DNA from: Dyadobacter frigoris
GTDB taxonomy: Bacteria; Bacteroidota; Bacteroidia; Cytophagales; Spirosomataceae
DNA: 64,000 bases
NCBI RefSeq assembly: GCF_005280585.1
Contig: NZ_SZVO01000002.1
Location: forward strand, 1-64,000
Direction of reading: 5' to 3'
Shown piece after piece: positions 1-9,800 of this stretch. The notes beneath the pieces were generated by a model. The model was not told the origin of the DNA. It worked only from the letters and a program-made list of their open reading frames with translations, and did no database searches. Each line of letters begins with the position of its first letter. Positions within the stretch are counted from its first letter, which is position 1. The translations under genes were made by a program, and so were the position numbers.

Positions 1-34
1 TTGACTAGTCGTCTAAATCGTTTACATTCATGGA

Positions 35-229
35 ATGGAATTATTTCTGAAAATTTTATTCTGGCTTGTGCTTATTGTCACATTGCTGTTTCTCTTCATT
101 TGGTTTTGCTTCATAGGGAGCGGGCACAATATTCCCAAGGAAACAAATAGATCTTTTTATTCAGGGGCATCGATCCTTTTAGTCGCATTATTAACAATAT
201 CTTTCCTCAAAAGAAGGTCAAAAGTGTGA
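35..229 (+). CDS. Small two-helix membrane protein, unknown function
   Basis: The 64-residue product has two hydrophobic segments (about residues 4-27 and 43-58) joined by a short polar loop, and ends with a basic tail (KRRSKV), so it should sit in the inner membrane as a hairpin. I do not recognise a family. The ATG at 35 is one of two overlapping ATGs (30 and 35), and only this frame stays open. The stop lies directly before the broken T9SS-type reading frame in the same frame. It could be a chance ORF, but the hydrophobic pattern favours a real small protein. Confidence 0.4.
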   Translation: MELFLKILFWLVLIVTLLFLFIWFCFIGSGHNIPKETNRSFYSGASILLVALLTISFLKRRSKV

Positions 230-834
230 GCGATCTTCACCTTTCAGTGTTTGTCTAAACTGGACGCTTTGCGACGCAATCCAAGTGGTTATATAGAAAT
301 TCCAACGATCACTTTCTCTGCAACGGCTCCAAATTCAGACGGTGTTGTCACAGCTATCATGACTGAAGTTCCTTATGCAACTTACAACTGGTATCTGGAT
401 GGAAATCTTGCACTGAGCGGTATCAGCAATGTAGAAGATATTAACAGCGGAAATTGTGGCACGACACATTTTATCCATGCTACGGTAAAAATGCCTGTGG
501 CACTACACCGATGAGTAACAAAATTTCTTTCAGCTGGCAGTGTACACAATCAGGACTTAGTGTATATCCAAATCCGGCCAGAGATGTGATAAACCTGGAT
601 TACAGCAGTAATTCAAACAAAGAAGTGCAGCCAAAACAAATTGTTTTGTACAATGAAAGATCGGATGTGGTTCAGACTATATCAAACGTCAATACATTAA
701 GTGCAAATGCTTCCAACAGCAGCAAAACACAGCTGGATGTTAGCAGCCTGCCACGGGGAACGTATTATTTATATGTAATGCCACGTGAAGGCTCAAACGA
801 AAAAGCAGACGTTAAAAGAATTTTGTTTCAATAA
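230..834 (+). pseudogene. C-terminal remnant of a T9SS-secreted protein, frameshifted
   Basis: Two overlapping frames make one protein fragment. The first part (from 230, only a TTG at 251 as possible start) reads through an Ig/PKD-like stretch with NWYLDGN and breaks near 490. The second frame continues with NACGTTPMSNKISFSW and then a type IX secretion sorting domain: SVYPNPARDVINLDY, later TYYLYVMPREG and a KRILFQ end. Joining the frames needs one extra A in the A5 run at about 488-492. No signal peptide or N-terminal body is present, so only the last 200 or so residues of a larger cargo protein remain. Either the gene was truncated and decayed, or the frameshift is a homopolymer error in an already truncated gene. 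Confidence 0.7.
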
Positions 835-910
835 TATTACCTGGTCAGATAAACTGAATAACATGCCGTCAATTAAAAGTTTATCTTAAAATTACTTAAA
901 AAGTAAATGC

Positions 911-934
911 AAAAAGGAGGCGAACAGCCTCCTC
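911..934 (-). terminator. Rho-independent terminator after the 955 gene
   Basis: On the minus strand a 6-bp GC stem (GGAGGC / GCCTCC) with a 5-nt loop is followed by TTTTT. It lies about 20 nt downstream of the stop of the small minus-strand gene. Confidence 0.7.
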
Positions 935-954
935 ATTAATCCGGATTATATCTT

Positions 955-1164
955 TTAAATTTCAACCTCTGGAATCGTCCACAACATGTATTCGTCGATC
1001 TGGTTCCAGGAATATCTGTAAATAATTCCGCGGGGCTCTTCGATAAAATCACTCCCTTCAGCATCTCTGCGTCCCAGGCGCCATTGTGTAGTATTTTTTA
1101 TTCTAAATTTCACTATTGAACCAGGTTCAGGCAGGTCTTCTTTCGAAATGATCTTCACTTTCAT
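955..1164 (-). CDS. Small hypothetical protein
   Basis: The 69-residue product begins MKVKIISKEDLPEPGSIVKF and contains a WRLGRRDAEG segment and an aromatic C-terminus. The composition is that of a small soluble beta-rich protein. The ATG at 1164 was chosen over an upstream TTG at 1173. A good terminator follows the stop. No family is recognised. It is probably a real lineage-specific gene transcribed alone. Confidence 0.5.
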   Translation of the reverse strand: MKVKIISKEDLPEPGSIVKFRIKNTTQWRLGRRDAEGSDFIEEPRGIIYRYSWNQIDEYMLWTIPEVEI

Positions 1165-1296
1165 AATACACAATCTTTGTTTTCCTTTTTAAGGTACGAC
1201 ATTTTTGACCATTCCGGCTTTTTATTAAAATCCAGGATCAGTTTTAGTCCTTAATTCAGAATGAAATTCCTGATAAGATGTGCAGAATCGGGAAAC

Positions 1297-1363
1297 AAAA
1301 AAGAACCCCGAAATCTCCGAAGTTCTTATAAGTATTATTTCTACCTAACTCACAATTTGTAAG
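1297..1363 (-). ncRNA. sRNA-like element E1 with terminator
   Basis: On the minus strand an exact Bacteroidota -7 box (TACTTTTG, 1370-1377) is followed by a TGAGT...TAGGTAG stretch. Then comes a 10-bp stem (AAGAACTTCG paired with CGGGGTTCTT, 1301-1327) and a T6 run. The predicted RNA is about 65 nt. No -33 box is clear. It resembles the two elements at 1489 and 1613. No coding function is visible, and the call is by pattern only. Confidence 0.35.
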
Positions 1364-1488
1364 TTTTGGCAAAAGTAAAACATTTGTAACTATTAGAATA
1401 ATTAAAAAAGAAAAAACTGTTTGGCTTACAGGTTTTTGAAGTGTAGATCCAAATGTTTCAATTCGCTGCAATTCCCATAAATGTGCGC

Positions 1489-1560
1489 AAAAAAAGACCC
1501 TCAGAAAACCCAAAGTTCTTTTAACAAACACCTATCTAATCGTCGTATTGAGTAATAAGA
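1489..1560 (-). ncRNA. sRNA-like element E2 with terminator
   Basis: This is the second copy of the E1/E3 pattern on the minus strand. A TTAGATAGG stretch leads into AAAAGAACTTTGGG, which pairs imperfectly with GAGGGTCTTTT, and a T7 run follows (1489-1523). No good promoter box is seen upstream, so it may be a decayed copy or rely on read-through from E3. Confidence 0.28.
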
Positions 1561-1612
1561 CGTTTATGCAGACAGCATGAACAATAAAATAATCAGGCCA
1601 GAACGCATAAAG

Positions 1613-1670
1613 AAAAAAGGACTTCGCAAATCACAAAGCCCTTTTAAAAACTACTACTCAACGTTACAAG
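1613..1670 (-). ncRNA. sRNA-like element E3 with terminator
   Basis: Third copy on the minus strand. A near-consensus -7 box (TATATTTA, 1671-1678) has TTTG 16 nt further upstream. It is followed by GTTGAGTAGTAG and then an 11-bp stem (AAAGGGCTTTG with GCGAAGTCCTTT) ending in T6. It is the first element after the HD-hydrolase stop (1799), so it could instead be that gene's terminator. Confidence 0.35.
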
Positions 1671-1798
1671 TAAATATAAGCTGAATAATAAGTACAAAAT
1701 AATTAACTTATTTAATGGCAAAATGCAAAATTCGTGTCTCATTAGGCACAAAAAAAAGAACAACGCCCGAGAATCCCTTTCCTCTGATGAATTCATAT

Positions 1799-2359
1799 TT
1801 ACAACAATTTATGTACCGCTTCACTAAACTGTTTGCAGCATCGTACATATAAATCTTTATTTCCGGCATTGATTTTCCAAATAAAAGAATCAATTTCTCT
1901 CAGGTAAATCCTGGCAAAGCCAGCATCATTTTCTACAATTGAACTTGTATTATCAATAATATCAGCATACTTTACGGTCTGACAGTAAGGCTTTATCTTC
2001 CATAATCTTTGCGCTTCAAAACCTTTTCTGAGTTTGCGGTTAAACTTGGGATAAGCTTCTTTCGTAAATTTATCTGTAAGGTCATTCACGCCCCTCAATA
2101 TTGTGTCTCTACCTGATTTGTCGTAGCCAAGGTTTATCAAATACCCATTTAATAGGTCAGGAGTACACATTGTATCTTCAAACAGATCGTGACATAAAGC
2201 AATTTCTATTTCAAAATGAATGGTAGAATAGTCACTCACAATATTGGCCACTGACAATAGATGGGTCCAGTAAGGTTCTCCTGTGTATTTCCGCCTTTGC
2301 TCGCCATGCTGCTCTTTCACGAAATCAAATAGCTCCCACTGCTTATCTGACAATTCCAT
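1799..2359 (-). CDS. Stand-alone HD-domain (p)ppGpp hydrolase-like protein (MESH1/SpoT-HD type)
   Basis: The 186-residue protein has the layout of the RelA/SpoT hydrolase domain. It shows KYTGEPYWTHLLSVANIV (first His), the metal motif ALCHDLFEDT (His-Asp plus Glu-Asp), and a late VKYADIIDNTSSI segment matching the conserved KLADRLxN region. No synthetase, TGS or ACT domain is present, so this is a small alarmone hydrolase-like protein of MESH1 size. The predicted role is Mn-dependent removal of pyrophosphate from (p)ppGpp in the cytoplasm. It could also be an HD hydrolase for another nucleotide. Its ATG overlaps the end of the repaired upstream gene, which suggests translational coupling. 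Confidence 0.65.
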   Translation of the reverse strand: MELSDKQWELFDFVKEQHGEQRRKYTGEPYWTHLLSVANIVSDYSTIHFEIEIALCHDLFEDTMCTPDLLNGYLINLGYDKSGRDTILRGVNDLTDKFTKEAYPKFNRKLRKGFEAQRLWKIKPYCQTVKYADIIDNTSSIVENDAGFARIYLREIDSFIWKINAGNKDLYVRCCKQFSEAVHKLL

Positions 2360-2695
2360 TCAGCTCTCCTTTTAGTTTATCGATAATGTCACTTTCGAAC
2401 ACAAGATTTATCTTTTTTATAACAAATGCCAGTTTATCAACGTCAACGACATAACAATCAACATATTTTACAAAATATTCATGATATCAGGATCAGAACT
2501 TTCCTGATCATCCAGATATTCCCATTCCCTGATTTCCTCCGCAGCATAACTGATTCCGCTATCTTCCGGCCCTTCATCACCGATTTTTTCTACAAAAGCA
2601 TGAATAGCGGAATTATAAATTCCTTCGTGACTTAATCCCGACAAATCCGTAAAAAGAATAGGAAGATGATCGGAGGGCAAATTTGTGTTTTCCAT
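2343..2695 (-). pseudogene. Small acidic protein gene, split by a one-base frameshift
   Basis: The first frame gives 75 residues from ATG at 2695 (MENTNLPSDHLPILF...) and stops at 2468. Immediately after it, the neighbouring minus-strand frame reads about 45 codons of normal-looking protein (YHEYFVKYVDCYVVDVD, then a Lys/Ile-rich end) and stops at 2343-2345, 17 nt inside the HD-hydrolase gene. One extra T near 2482 would join SSDPD to YHEYF and give about 118 residues. The product is acidic and its family is unknown. Overlap with the hydrolase start suggests a partner gene. The lesion may be real, a sequencing error or recoding. Confidence 0.5.
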
Positions 2696-2834
2696 ATTTT
2701 CTTTTTTTTAAATGATAACAGAAATTAACAAAAATCAATCCAGGTTTGAGGAAGTGTATTTTGTTTGATGGTTGAATTAAGCCTAAAACCGATCTAAACC
2801 GAATAATCCAGATTATAAAAACAAAACAAATATT

Positions 2835-3017
2835 ATGAAACTGATTGCGAGCGAAGTTGAATACGGAAAATTGTTAGAATGGATTGATATTCAAATCAAT
2901 AACAAACCAAATTCTGACAGTAAAGAAGGAATTATTTTACAAAATGCTTTAAACCGCATAAAGGCTTATGAAGATATTCATTATAAAATACCACTGCCCG
3001 AATGTGATGATCGATGA
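2835..3017 (+). CDS. Small hypothetical protein
   Basis: The 60-residue product (start MKLIASEVEYGKLLEWIDIQ) is predicted mostly alpha-helical with a charged C-terminus (PLPECDDR). I recognise no family. It is a single gene on the plus strand that converges on the SGNH hydrolase gene, and a 14-bp stem-loop sits at their junction. The start is ATG, with an A-rich leader typical of Bacteroidota. Confidence 0.45.
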   Translation: MKLIASEVEYGKLLEWIDIQINNKPNSDSKEGIILQNALNRIKAYEDIHYKIPLPECDDR

Positions 3018-3018
3018 T

Positions 3019-3055
3019 AAGATGATTATTTCCCAAGGCCCGAAATAATCATCTT
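3019..3055. terminator. Stem-loop between convergent genes
   Basis: A perfect 14-bp inverted repeat (AAGATGATTATTTC / GAAATAATCATCTT) with a 9-nt loop covers the last codons of the SGNH gene and follows the plus-strand small gene. There is no T run on either side, so it may act as a 3' stability element rather than a classical terminator. Confidence 0.4.
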
Positions 3056-5065
3056 AGCCTCTGCATTTCTGGTATCCAACACCAGGACTTTCTGTGCATA
3101 TTTCTCCGCGCCTTCTTTGTTTTGCATTTTGAAATACAAATTGGCAATCTGTAAAAAAGCAGATTTATTGGTAGAATCTTTTGAAAAATCTTTTTCAAGT
3201 TCCATAATTTTCACTGCCGAATTTCTTACCGGATTTAAATCAAAACGGGAAGTATTGTTTGCAATCGCATAATCCAGATAGAGAATCGCTTCTGCGGGTT
3301 TATCCAATTTCAATAAAATGACAAAAAGATATCGGGCAATATCAAAAGTCGGGGAAAGTGCAAACACCTTTTTGAAATTAAAACCCGCCCTTTTTTCATC
3401 TTTCATTTCGCCGCTTAACATAGCCGATTTCAGATAATATTGCGCGTCGGTTGGATATTCCAAAATCAGTGTTTCGACCGTTTTTCTGGCATTTAACAAA
3501 TCGTGATTTTCAACATAATAATTATAAGAACGATCCATGGCATCCAGCCAGGAAATTTTCCGGTTAGCCAGTTCATAAGCCGTTTTTTCTTCAAAAGAAT
3601 TTATTTTAAAAGAATCCGAATGCATCGTTCCGGTGAAGGGCCAGCTGCTTTTCAGCTTTGCTACTTTGTAAATACCCGACAAAGAATCGATTTTGGTTAT
3701 CGGCATTTCTTTTAACAAAACATCAAAACTCATTTTTTCACCGACTACTTTGATGATTTTTTGTTTTTCGATAACAGTAAAAAAAGCATCCGACATAAGC
3801 GCGTAACCTATTAAATCCGGATGAACATGTTCCAGAATTAATTCATCTCCAACAATCTGATTTGCTGAATGTGCTTCAAAAATACTTTTAGTATCTACCA
3901 GATGTGTGTTGGAATATTTTGTTGTTAACTCCGTCAAAATAGTGTTTAACGCCTCAGGAGCCCTGAACCGAAGTCCATCCAGATCTTTTGCCTTGGAAAA
4001 ATATTGCTTTGCTGCGTTGTAATTTTTGGCGGCGTAGGAAAGTTTCCCCAGATAATAATTACACTCCGCATTTTCAGGATAACTTTTATTCGCCGCTTTC
4101 AGGAAGTTGTAAGCTGAACTGTAATTTTTGTTATTGAATGCTTTTAAACCAAGTTTATAATTAAGCGAAAAACCAGGAAACTGTATACTGTCAACCGGAA
4201 AACTTACAAATGGTTTCAGATCTTTTTCATTACTGACAAGATTACTGATCAATACCGGAATATGGCTTTTGCTGAATAATTCAAGCGTTTCATCCATATT
4301 AGCACGAAATTGTTCAACGCCTCTTTCATACAAATCCGACTGGTAAGGAATTCTTTGTTCCGATACCATACGCTGCATACGCGTACCATCGGAATCCTGA
4401 TTTTTGGATGCAGTAGCCCTGATTATTTTTTCGTAGAAATTATTAATCAGCTGCGTGATTTTCAGCTCCCGTAGTTTCAGAATTAGTTTAACTAGAAAAC
4501 GATTTCCGCCAATATTTTCAGTAGATCCAACACCTAACGCTCCATAATACTCATTATGTCCGGTGTAAATAAGAATAGCGTCCGGCTCGTAATGAACGAC
4601 TTCCTTTGCAAAACCTGCAACCGTGTACGAATTAACAGCGGTGAGGGAAATATTAACGATTTCAAACTTTTGATCCGGATAAGAATGTGTTAACCGGTAT
4701 AACAGCCAGCGATGAAAAGAACCGTTGTGAAAGTAAGGATAACCTATGGTCGTGGATTCGCCAAGGACGAAAAATCTTAAAGTGCCATTTTCCTTTTTCT
4801 TTTTAAACGGCTCAACATTTCCGGTTGTCGCGTTTTTCTGGTTTGAAAAATATCTTTTTGAAGCGTCAGGATTCAGGAAAAGATAATTTTCATCCTGCGG
4901 ATATTCGATAAACAAACTTAAATCATTTCCGTAATGAAAAGATCTCAAAGCAATCTCTACGAGAAACAACAGCAAAAAAGGAAACAGAATACTGATCACC
5001 CGAAAGGCAATGATCCGATCCGGTTTCCTGACCGATTTCTCTTTTAAAACTTGTTTTTTACTCAT
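3026..5065 (-). CDS. Membrane-anchored SGNH/GDSL hydrolase with inserted TPR repeats
   Basis: The 679-residue protein has one N-terminal membrane helix (about 21-40), so the body faces the periplasm. SGNH blocks are visible: FVLGEST (Ser104 as nucleophile, GES instead of GDS), YTGHNEYYG (169-175, the G-x-N block) and LEHVHPDLIGY (His of block V at 415). Between the last two blocks, residues 300-365 look like two TPR repeats, and residues 530-679 carry further TPRs. The family acts as esterases or acetylhydrolases on glycans or lipids; the substrate here is unknown. It lies downstream of SusD but behind a strong terminator, so it is probably a separate or read-through unit. Confidence 0.75.
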   Translation of the reverse strand: MSKKQVLKEKSVRKPDRIIAFRVISILFPFLLLFLVEIALRSFHYGNDLSLFIEYPQDENYLFLNPDASKRYFSNQKNATTGNVEPFKKKKENGTLRFFVLGESTTIGYPYFHNGSFHRWLLYRLTHSYPDQKFEIVNISLTAVNSYTVAGFAKEVVHYEPDAILIYTGHNEYYGALGVGSTENIGGNRFLVKLILKLRELKITQLINNFYEKIIRATASKNQDSDGTRMQRMVSEQRIPYQSDLYERGVEQFRANMDETLELFSKSHIPVLISNLVSNEKDLKPFVSFPVDSIQFPGFSLNYKLGLKAFNNKNYSSAYNFLKAANKSYPENAECNYYLGKLSYAAKNYNAAKQYFSKAKDLDGLRFRAPEALNTILTELTTKYSNTHLVDTKSIFEAHSANQIVGDELILEHVHPDLIGYALMSDAFFTVIEKQKIIKVVGEKMSFDVLLKEMPITKIDSLSGIYKVAKLKSSWPFTGTMHSDSFKINSFEEKTAYELANRKISWLDAMDRSYNYYVENHDLLNARKTVETLILEYPTDAQYYLKSAMLSGEMKDEKRAGFNFKKVFALSPTFDIARYLFVILLKLDKPAEAILYLDYAIANNTSRFDLNPVRNSAVKIMELEKDFSKDSTNKSAFLQIANLYFKMQNKEGAEKYAQKVLVLDTRNAEAKMIISGLGK

Positions 5066-5180
5066 TTATCAGAACGGATAATATAGGTAACCTGAAACTT
5101 ATTCAAGCCAGATTTCCTGGTCAGAAGCCTAACAGCTTTTCGCTAAAAGCCAACAGCTCTTAACCAGAAGACAAAACAGA

Positions 5181-5219
5181 AAATAGTTTAACCATGCCGA
5201 AGCATGATTAAACTATTTT
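5181..5219 (-). terminator. Terminator of the SusCD operon, UUCG loop
   Basis: On the minus strand a long stem (AATAGTTTAA...TTAAACTATT with an inner CATGC/GCATG) closes on a TTCG tetraloop. It lies 24 nt after the SusD stop. The outer stem is A/T-rich and the T run after it is short. Confidence 0.65.
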
Positions 5220-5242
5220 TATTTCAAAAGGTTGGTTTACGG

Positions 5243-6766
5243 TTAATAACCCGCATTTTGCTGCCATTCCGGATTTCTTACCATTTCGGTATAAGGAATC
5301 GGCGCAATATATTTCTGGCTAATATTCGTACCGGTCGGAACTGGATTTTCAACTGTATTTCTGCTCGCAATTACCTGAGGCAAGATTTGCAGCCTGACAA
5401 TATCAAACCATCTCACGCCAAATTCCCCTGCGAATTCATACGCCCGTTCATAAACGACAGCATCCCGAAAAGCAGTTTGGGAAAGCCCGGGTGCCAGATC
5501 GGCCAAGCCTGCACGTTTCCGAACAAGATTGATCGCAGCATAACTATCTGCAGTCGGTGCCGACGCCATGGCGGAAGCCTCCGCATAACAAAGTAAAACA
5601 AGCGGATAACGAATAATATCTGTCGCTTTATTGGTACTTGGCTGGATTGAAAGTAACTGCGTATCCGTTTCTTTTACGCCATCACCATTTAGTCCGGCCC
5701 GGAATTTTTTGTAATACGGATGTTGCGCATGTGTTTCGGCCGAGCTCCACGGAACGAGTTTGAAGGTAGTTTTATCCGCTTGCCTTAACTTCAAAGTCGT
5801 ATAAAAAGTCAGGTCTGTACGTGTACATTTCGGTGCATTTTGGAAAAAAGTAATTTCCGGATATACATCATCCCAACCACTCGATCCATCAACGGCAACT
5901 TCGTCCAAAGGAATATTGCTGGACCCAAAACGACGATTAGGGAGTCCGCCGCCAATATTATATTGTAGGGCAAAAATAGACTCTGTACTGTTATTTGTTG
6001 AAAAAACCTTGTCGTACGGCGTATTCAAATTGTAAACATTGGCATCAATAACCGATTTCGCTTCGGAAGCGGCCAAGGCATAATTGGAAACCTGATTAAG
6101 CGGCCAGCCAGCCATATTCAGATAAACATCAGCTAAGAGTGAGCTCGCTGCGTATTTATTAGGTTTTCCTTGTTCCAGTTTCGTGCCCAAAAGTGTTTTT
6201 GCCATTTGTAAATCACTTATAACCGCAGCATACACTTTCGCCACTTCATCCCGTGGAGGACGGTCATTCACGTCAATTGTTCCCAAAATCACAGGAACCG
6301 GCCCAAAAGTCCTTACCAGATAATAATAGCAAAGGGCTCTCAGGAAATAAGCTTGTCCGGCAGAAGCATTTTTCAATTCAGCAGTTGAAGTTACTTTGTC
6401 ATAATTGGTGATGACATTGTTGGCCTGATAAATTGTTTCCCAGGGACCTTGCCATTGCGAAACCATACTTTGGTTGGTACTACCTCCTGCCAGTTTATCA
6501 AAATCACGCATATCCTGCTTGTTCAGGCCTGGATCTGTTGTGTAATCGTCTGAGCCAAAATAGGAAGTTTCTTTGCTTGTGAAACCCCAGCCACCGTCTC
6601 TGGCAAGCCGGATATACATCGCCGTAACGGATGCGTCAAGGTCACTTTGTGTTTTGAAATAAGTAACCGGCGTTAAAGTACCCTTCGGATCTTCGGTAAG
6701 TGACTGGCACCCGGCAAAAATCATCAAAGAAAGGATTACTGTCAAAATTGAATATGTTGTCTTCAT
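5243..6766 (-). CDS. SusD/RagB-family outer-membrane nutrient-binding lipoprotein
   Basis: The 507-residue protein starts with a lipoprotein signal (lipobox FAGC, Cys20) followed by the typical SusD N-terminus (DPKGTLTPVTYFKTQSDLDASV). It has the conserved helical segment AYFLRALCYYYLVRTFGPVPV and a C-terminal RagB/SusD domain (RYPLVLLCYAEASA, INLVRKRAGL, VVYERAYEFAGEFGVRWFDIVR). It caps the SusC transporter at the cell surface and binds its glycan or peptide ligand. It follows SusC by 49 nt on the same strand. The ligand cannot be read from the sequence; the sigma/FecR partners indicate ligand-induced expression. Confidence 0.93.
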   Translation of the reverse strand: MKTTYSILTVILSLMIFAGCQSLTEDPKGTLTPVTYFKTQSDLDASVTAMYIRLARDGGWGFTSKETSYFGSDDYTTDPGLNKQDMRDFDKLAGGSTNQSMVSQWQGPWETIYQANNVITNYDKVTSTAELKNASAGQAYFLRALCYYYLVRTFGPVPVILGTIDVNDRPPRDEVAKVYAAVISDLQMAKTLLGTKLEQGKPNKYAASSLLADVYLNMAGWPLNQVSNYALAASEAKSVIDANVYNLNTPYDKVFSTNNSTESIFALQYNIGGGLPNRRFGSSNIPLDEVAVDGSSGWDDVYPEITFFQNAPKCTRTDLTFYTTLKLRQADKTTFKLVPWSSAETHAQHPYYKKFRAGLNGDGVKETDTQLLSIQPSTNKATDIIRYPLVLLCYAEASAMASAPTADSYAAINLVRKRAGLADLAPGLSQTAFRDAVVYERAYEFAGEFGVRWFDIVRLQILPQVIASRNTVENPVPTGTNISQKYIAPIPYTEMVRNPEWQQNAGY

Positions 6767-6815
6767 TTTATATTCTTTAATAAAATTTAGAATGATTGGT
6801 TACAGCAGATTTAAA

Positions 6816-9800
6816 TTACAATCCAAGCCTGACGCCAACTGTGTACGTTCTAGGATTTGGGATAACACCGAATTCCTGGCCTTGTGAAATGGCGTCGTTT
6901 CCGTTTTCAACCTCCGGATCATAGCCTTTGTAAGGAGTGATCATGAAAAGATTTTGTCCGCTGACATAAACTTCCAGACTTCTTACTCTGATTTTGCTTA
7001 ACAAATCTGTTGGAATGCGATAAGAGATCGCTACGTTTTTCAGTTTGATATAACTTGCGTTGTAAACATAACGGCTGCTCAGATTGTAGTTTTTCCCGGT
7101 ATTGCTCCAGGCAGGATTGTTGGTTTCATGTTCTGGCGACCACAAGTTTTCAGGAACAGCTTCTACCGTCGTTGCATTTTTCATATCACCCAATCCACCC
7201 CACAAATAAGCTTGCGTCTGAGAGAATTTCTGGTTTCCCTGCGTCCCCTGGAACATAAAACTTAAAGTGAAAGCTTTGTACGAAACGTCATTGATAAATC
7301 CGAAACTATATTTTGGTGTACCATTTCCAATCGGCACATAATCCGCGGAGGTGTACGCTTTGTCGCCGTTCACATCCCTGTATTTTGCGTCGCCCGGTTT
7401 CATACCAAATGCTGCTGCCTGTGCGGCTTCGTTTGATTTCCAGGTTCCCTGAAAGTCAAAACCGTAAAATTCACCAAGCGGCATTCCTACTTTCAGAATT
7501 CCCTGGTTGGTAACGCCGCCGGTAATTACGTTGTCAAGTCCGCCGAGATCAAGTACTTTGTTGCGGTTGAAAGCGATGGTAAAATTGGTATTCCAACGCA
7601 GATTTTCAGTAACAAGCGGCGTTCCGCCCAAAGCAAATTCCAAACCTTTATTGGATACACTACCGATATTCCGGCTGTAAGTACCTCCGCCCAGATAGAA
7701 AGGAGCCTGATAATTATATAAAAGATCGTTGATCGTATTCTTGTAAGCATCTGCTGTAAATGTCAATCTGCCATTCAGGAATGCTGCATCAATACCAACA
7801 TCATAGGATGTTTTTACTTCCCATTTTAGTGAAGGAGAAACGGGAGAACCTAGTGGCGTGGCTACGCTTGGCGTACTTCCGTCAAAATAGTAGGAAGGCT
7901 GTGTACCGCCTGTAGAAATTACCGGAATCGTTGAATAAGCTGCTACTGCCTGATTACCCGTTTGTCCGTAAGAAGCTCTCACTTTCAGGTTGCTGACAAT
8001 TCTCGAATCTTTCAGGAAATCTTCATTGGCGATATTCCAGCTTACGCCGACAGATGGGAAAGAGCTGTATTTATCCGTTAAGTGAGACGAACCGTCGGTA
8101 CGGATACTGGCTGTTACGAAATATTTTTCTTTGAACGAATAGTTAACCCGACCCATATAAGACCGCAAAACATCGGCCGAATAAGTAGAAGAAGTTTGCT
8201 GTGTTCCGCCCAGACTCAAATTATAATAGCCAAGTGCATATGTCGACAAGTTTTTTGCCAAAGCCTGAACAGCAGTATTTTGTCCGGACATTACTTCATA
8301 CAAACCTGTTACGGTAAGTGAGTGATCACCGAATTTTTTCTTATAGGTCAAAAAGTTACTGCTTAGAAAACTGTGCGACCTGTTGGAATTAATCTGAGCA
8401 TAATCCGATTTGGAATCGTAAGCTCCGGTTCCCGGCCCGAAAACCTGCTGGCCAAAACCAGAACCAAGCGAGTAAACATTTGTAGAAGTAAACGTCAGAT
8501 CGTTCAGGATTTTATAAGTAAATGTTCCTGTTCCTGAAACGTTTGTACTTGTATTGTCAACTCTTTGGTTATTGGCCTGAGCAATTGGATTGAACTGAAT
8601 CGAAGCGTAAGATGAATGGGAAATATAATTTCCTGTCACCGGGTCACGAACAGGCGATGTCGGGTCCCATTCTACTGCCTGGTTGAAGGGATCCCCCAAA
8701 CCTCCACCATAACTGTTGTTATGATTTTGAGGAATTGTGGCCGCTACAATGAACTTGATATTCATCCGGTTATTAATCTTTGCATCGATATTAGAACGGA
8801 AAGATGCTCTCTTGTAAGATTGATTTAAAATCACACCCGGCTGATCAAGGTATCCGAGAGAAAAACGATATTTGACTGCCTCAGAGCCACCTGAAACATC
8901 CAGCTGGTAATTTTTAACGAACGGTTTTGTGTGTAATTCATTCTGCCAATCCGTACCGCCATTTTGTTTAAATGCCTGAAGCTGCGTTTCATTAAAAGCC
9001 GGCGTACTTCCGGTTGAAACAAATTGAGAATTTACCGAGCGGGCAAAATCATAGGCATTCATCAGTTTAAGTTTTCTCGGAATGGATGCCTGCTGAACCC
9101 AGGATTCGAAATTGATCTGCATTTTCCCCGATTTCCCAGACTTCGTGGTGATCATCACAACGCCATTGGAACCTCTTGAACCGTAAATCGCAGTCGAAGC
9201 TGCATCTTTCAAAATCTCGATCGATTCAACATCATTAACATTGACATCAGAACCCGAACCGATATTTCCATCAATTACATAAAGCGGCTCGTTACTTCCC
9301 GTGATCGAATTTGCACCCCGGATTTTTACACGAAGTCCTTGTCCCGGCTGACCGTTCTGGCTTACTACCATCACCCCGGCCGTAGTTCCCTGCAATGCCT
9401 GCTCCAATCTGGAAAGCGGGCGTTTTGCAATTTCCTTGGCAGAAACGGTACTGGTGGCACCGGTTACTTCGCTTTTGCGCTGCTCACCATAACCTACCAC
9501 AACGATCTCATCCAGACCACGTTCACTTACTTTCAGATTAACGTCTAAAGAAGTTTTTCCACCAACAGCAACTTCCTGACTTTCATACCCTACAAAGCTG
9601 AAAATCAAAACAGCACTTGCGACTTGTGCGTCCGGAATATCAAGCTGGTATTGGCCGCTTGCATCCGTTGTCGTTCCGGTTTGTGTGCCTTTTACAACGA
9701 TACTGACACCAGGAAGTCCGGCATTTTTTTCGTCCGTTACTTTTCCTTTTAGTCCAATTAATTTGATTTCAGAACTTTGCTCAGCCGGTTGATTTGTTGC

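Noticed and set aside
1256..1531. 91-codon minus-strand ORF
   Set aside because: It runs through two terminator-like hairpins (E1 and E2), has no family pattern, and its hydrophobic run comes from AT-rich sequence.
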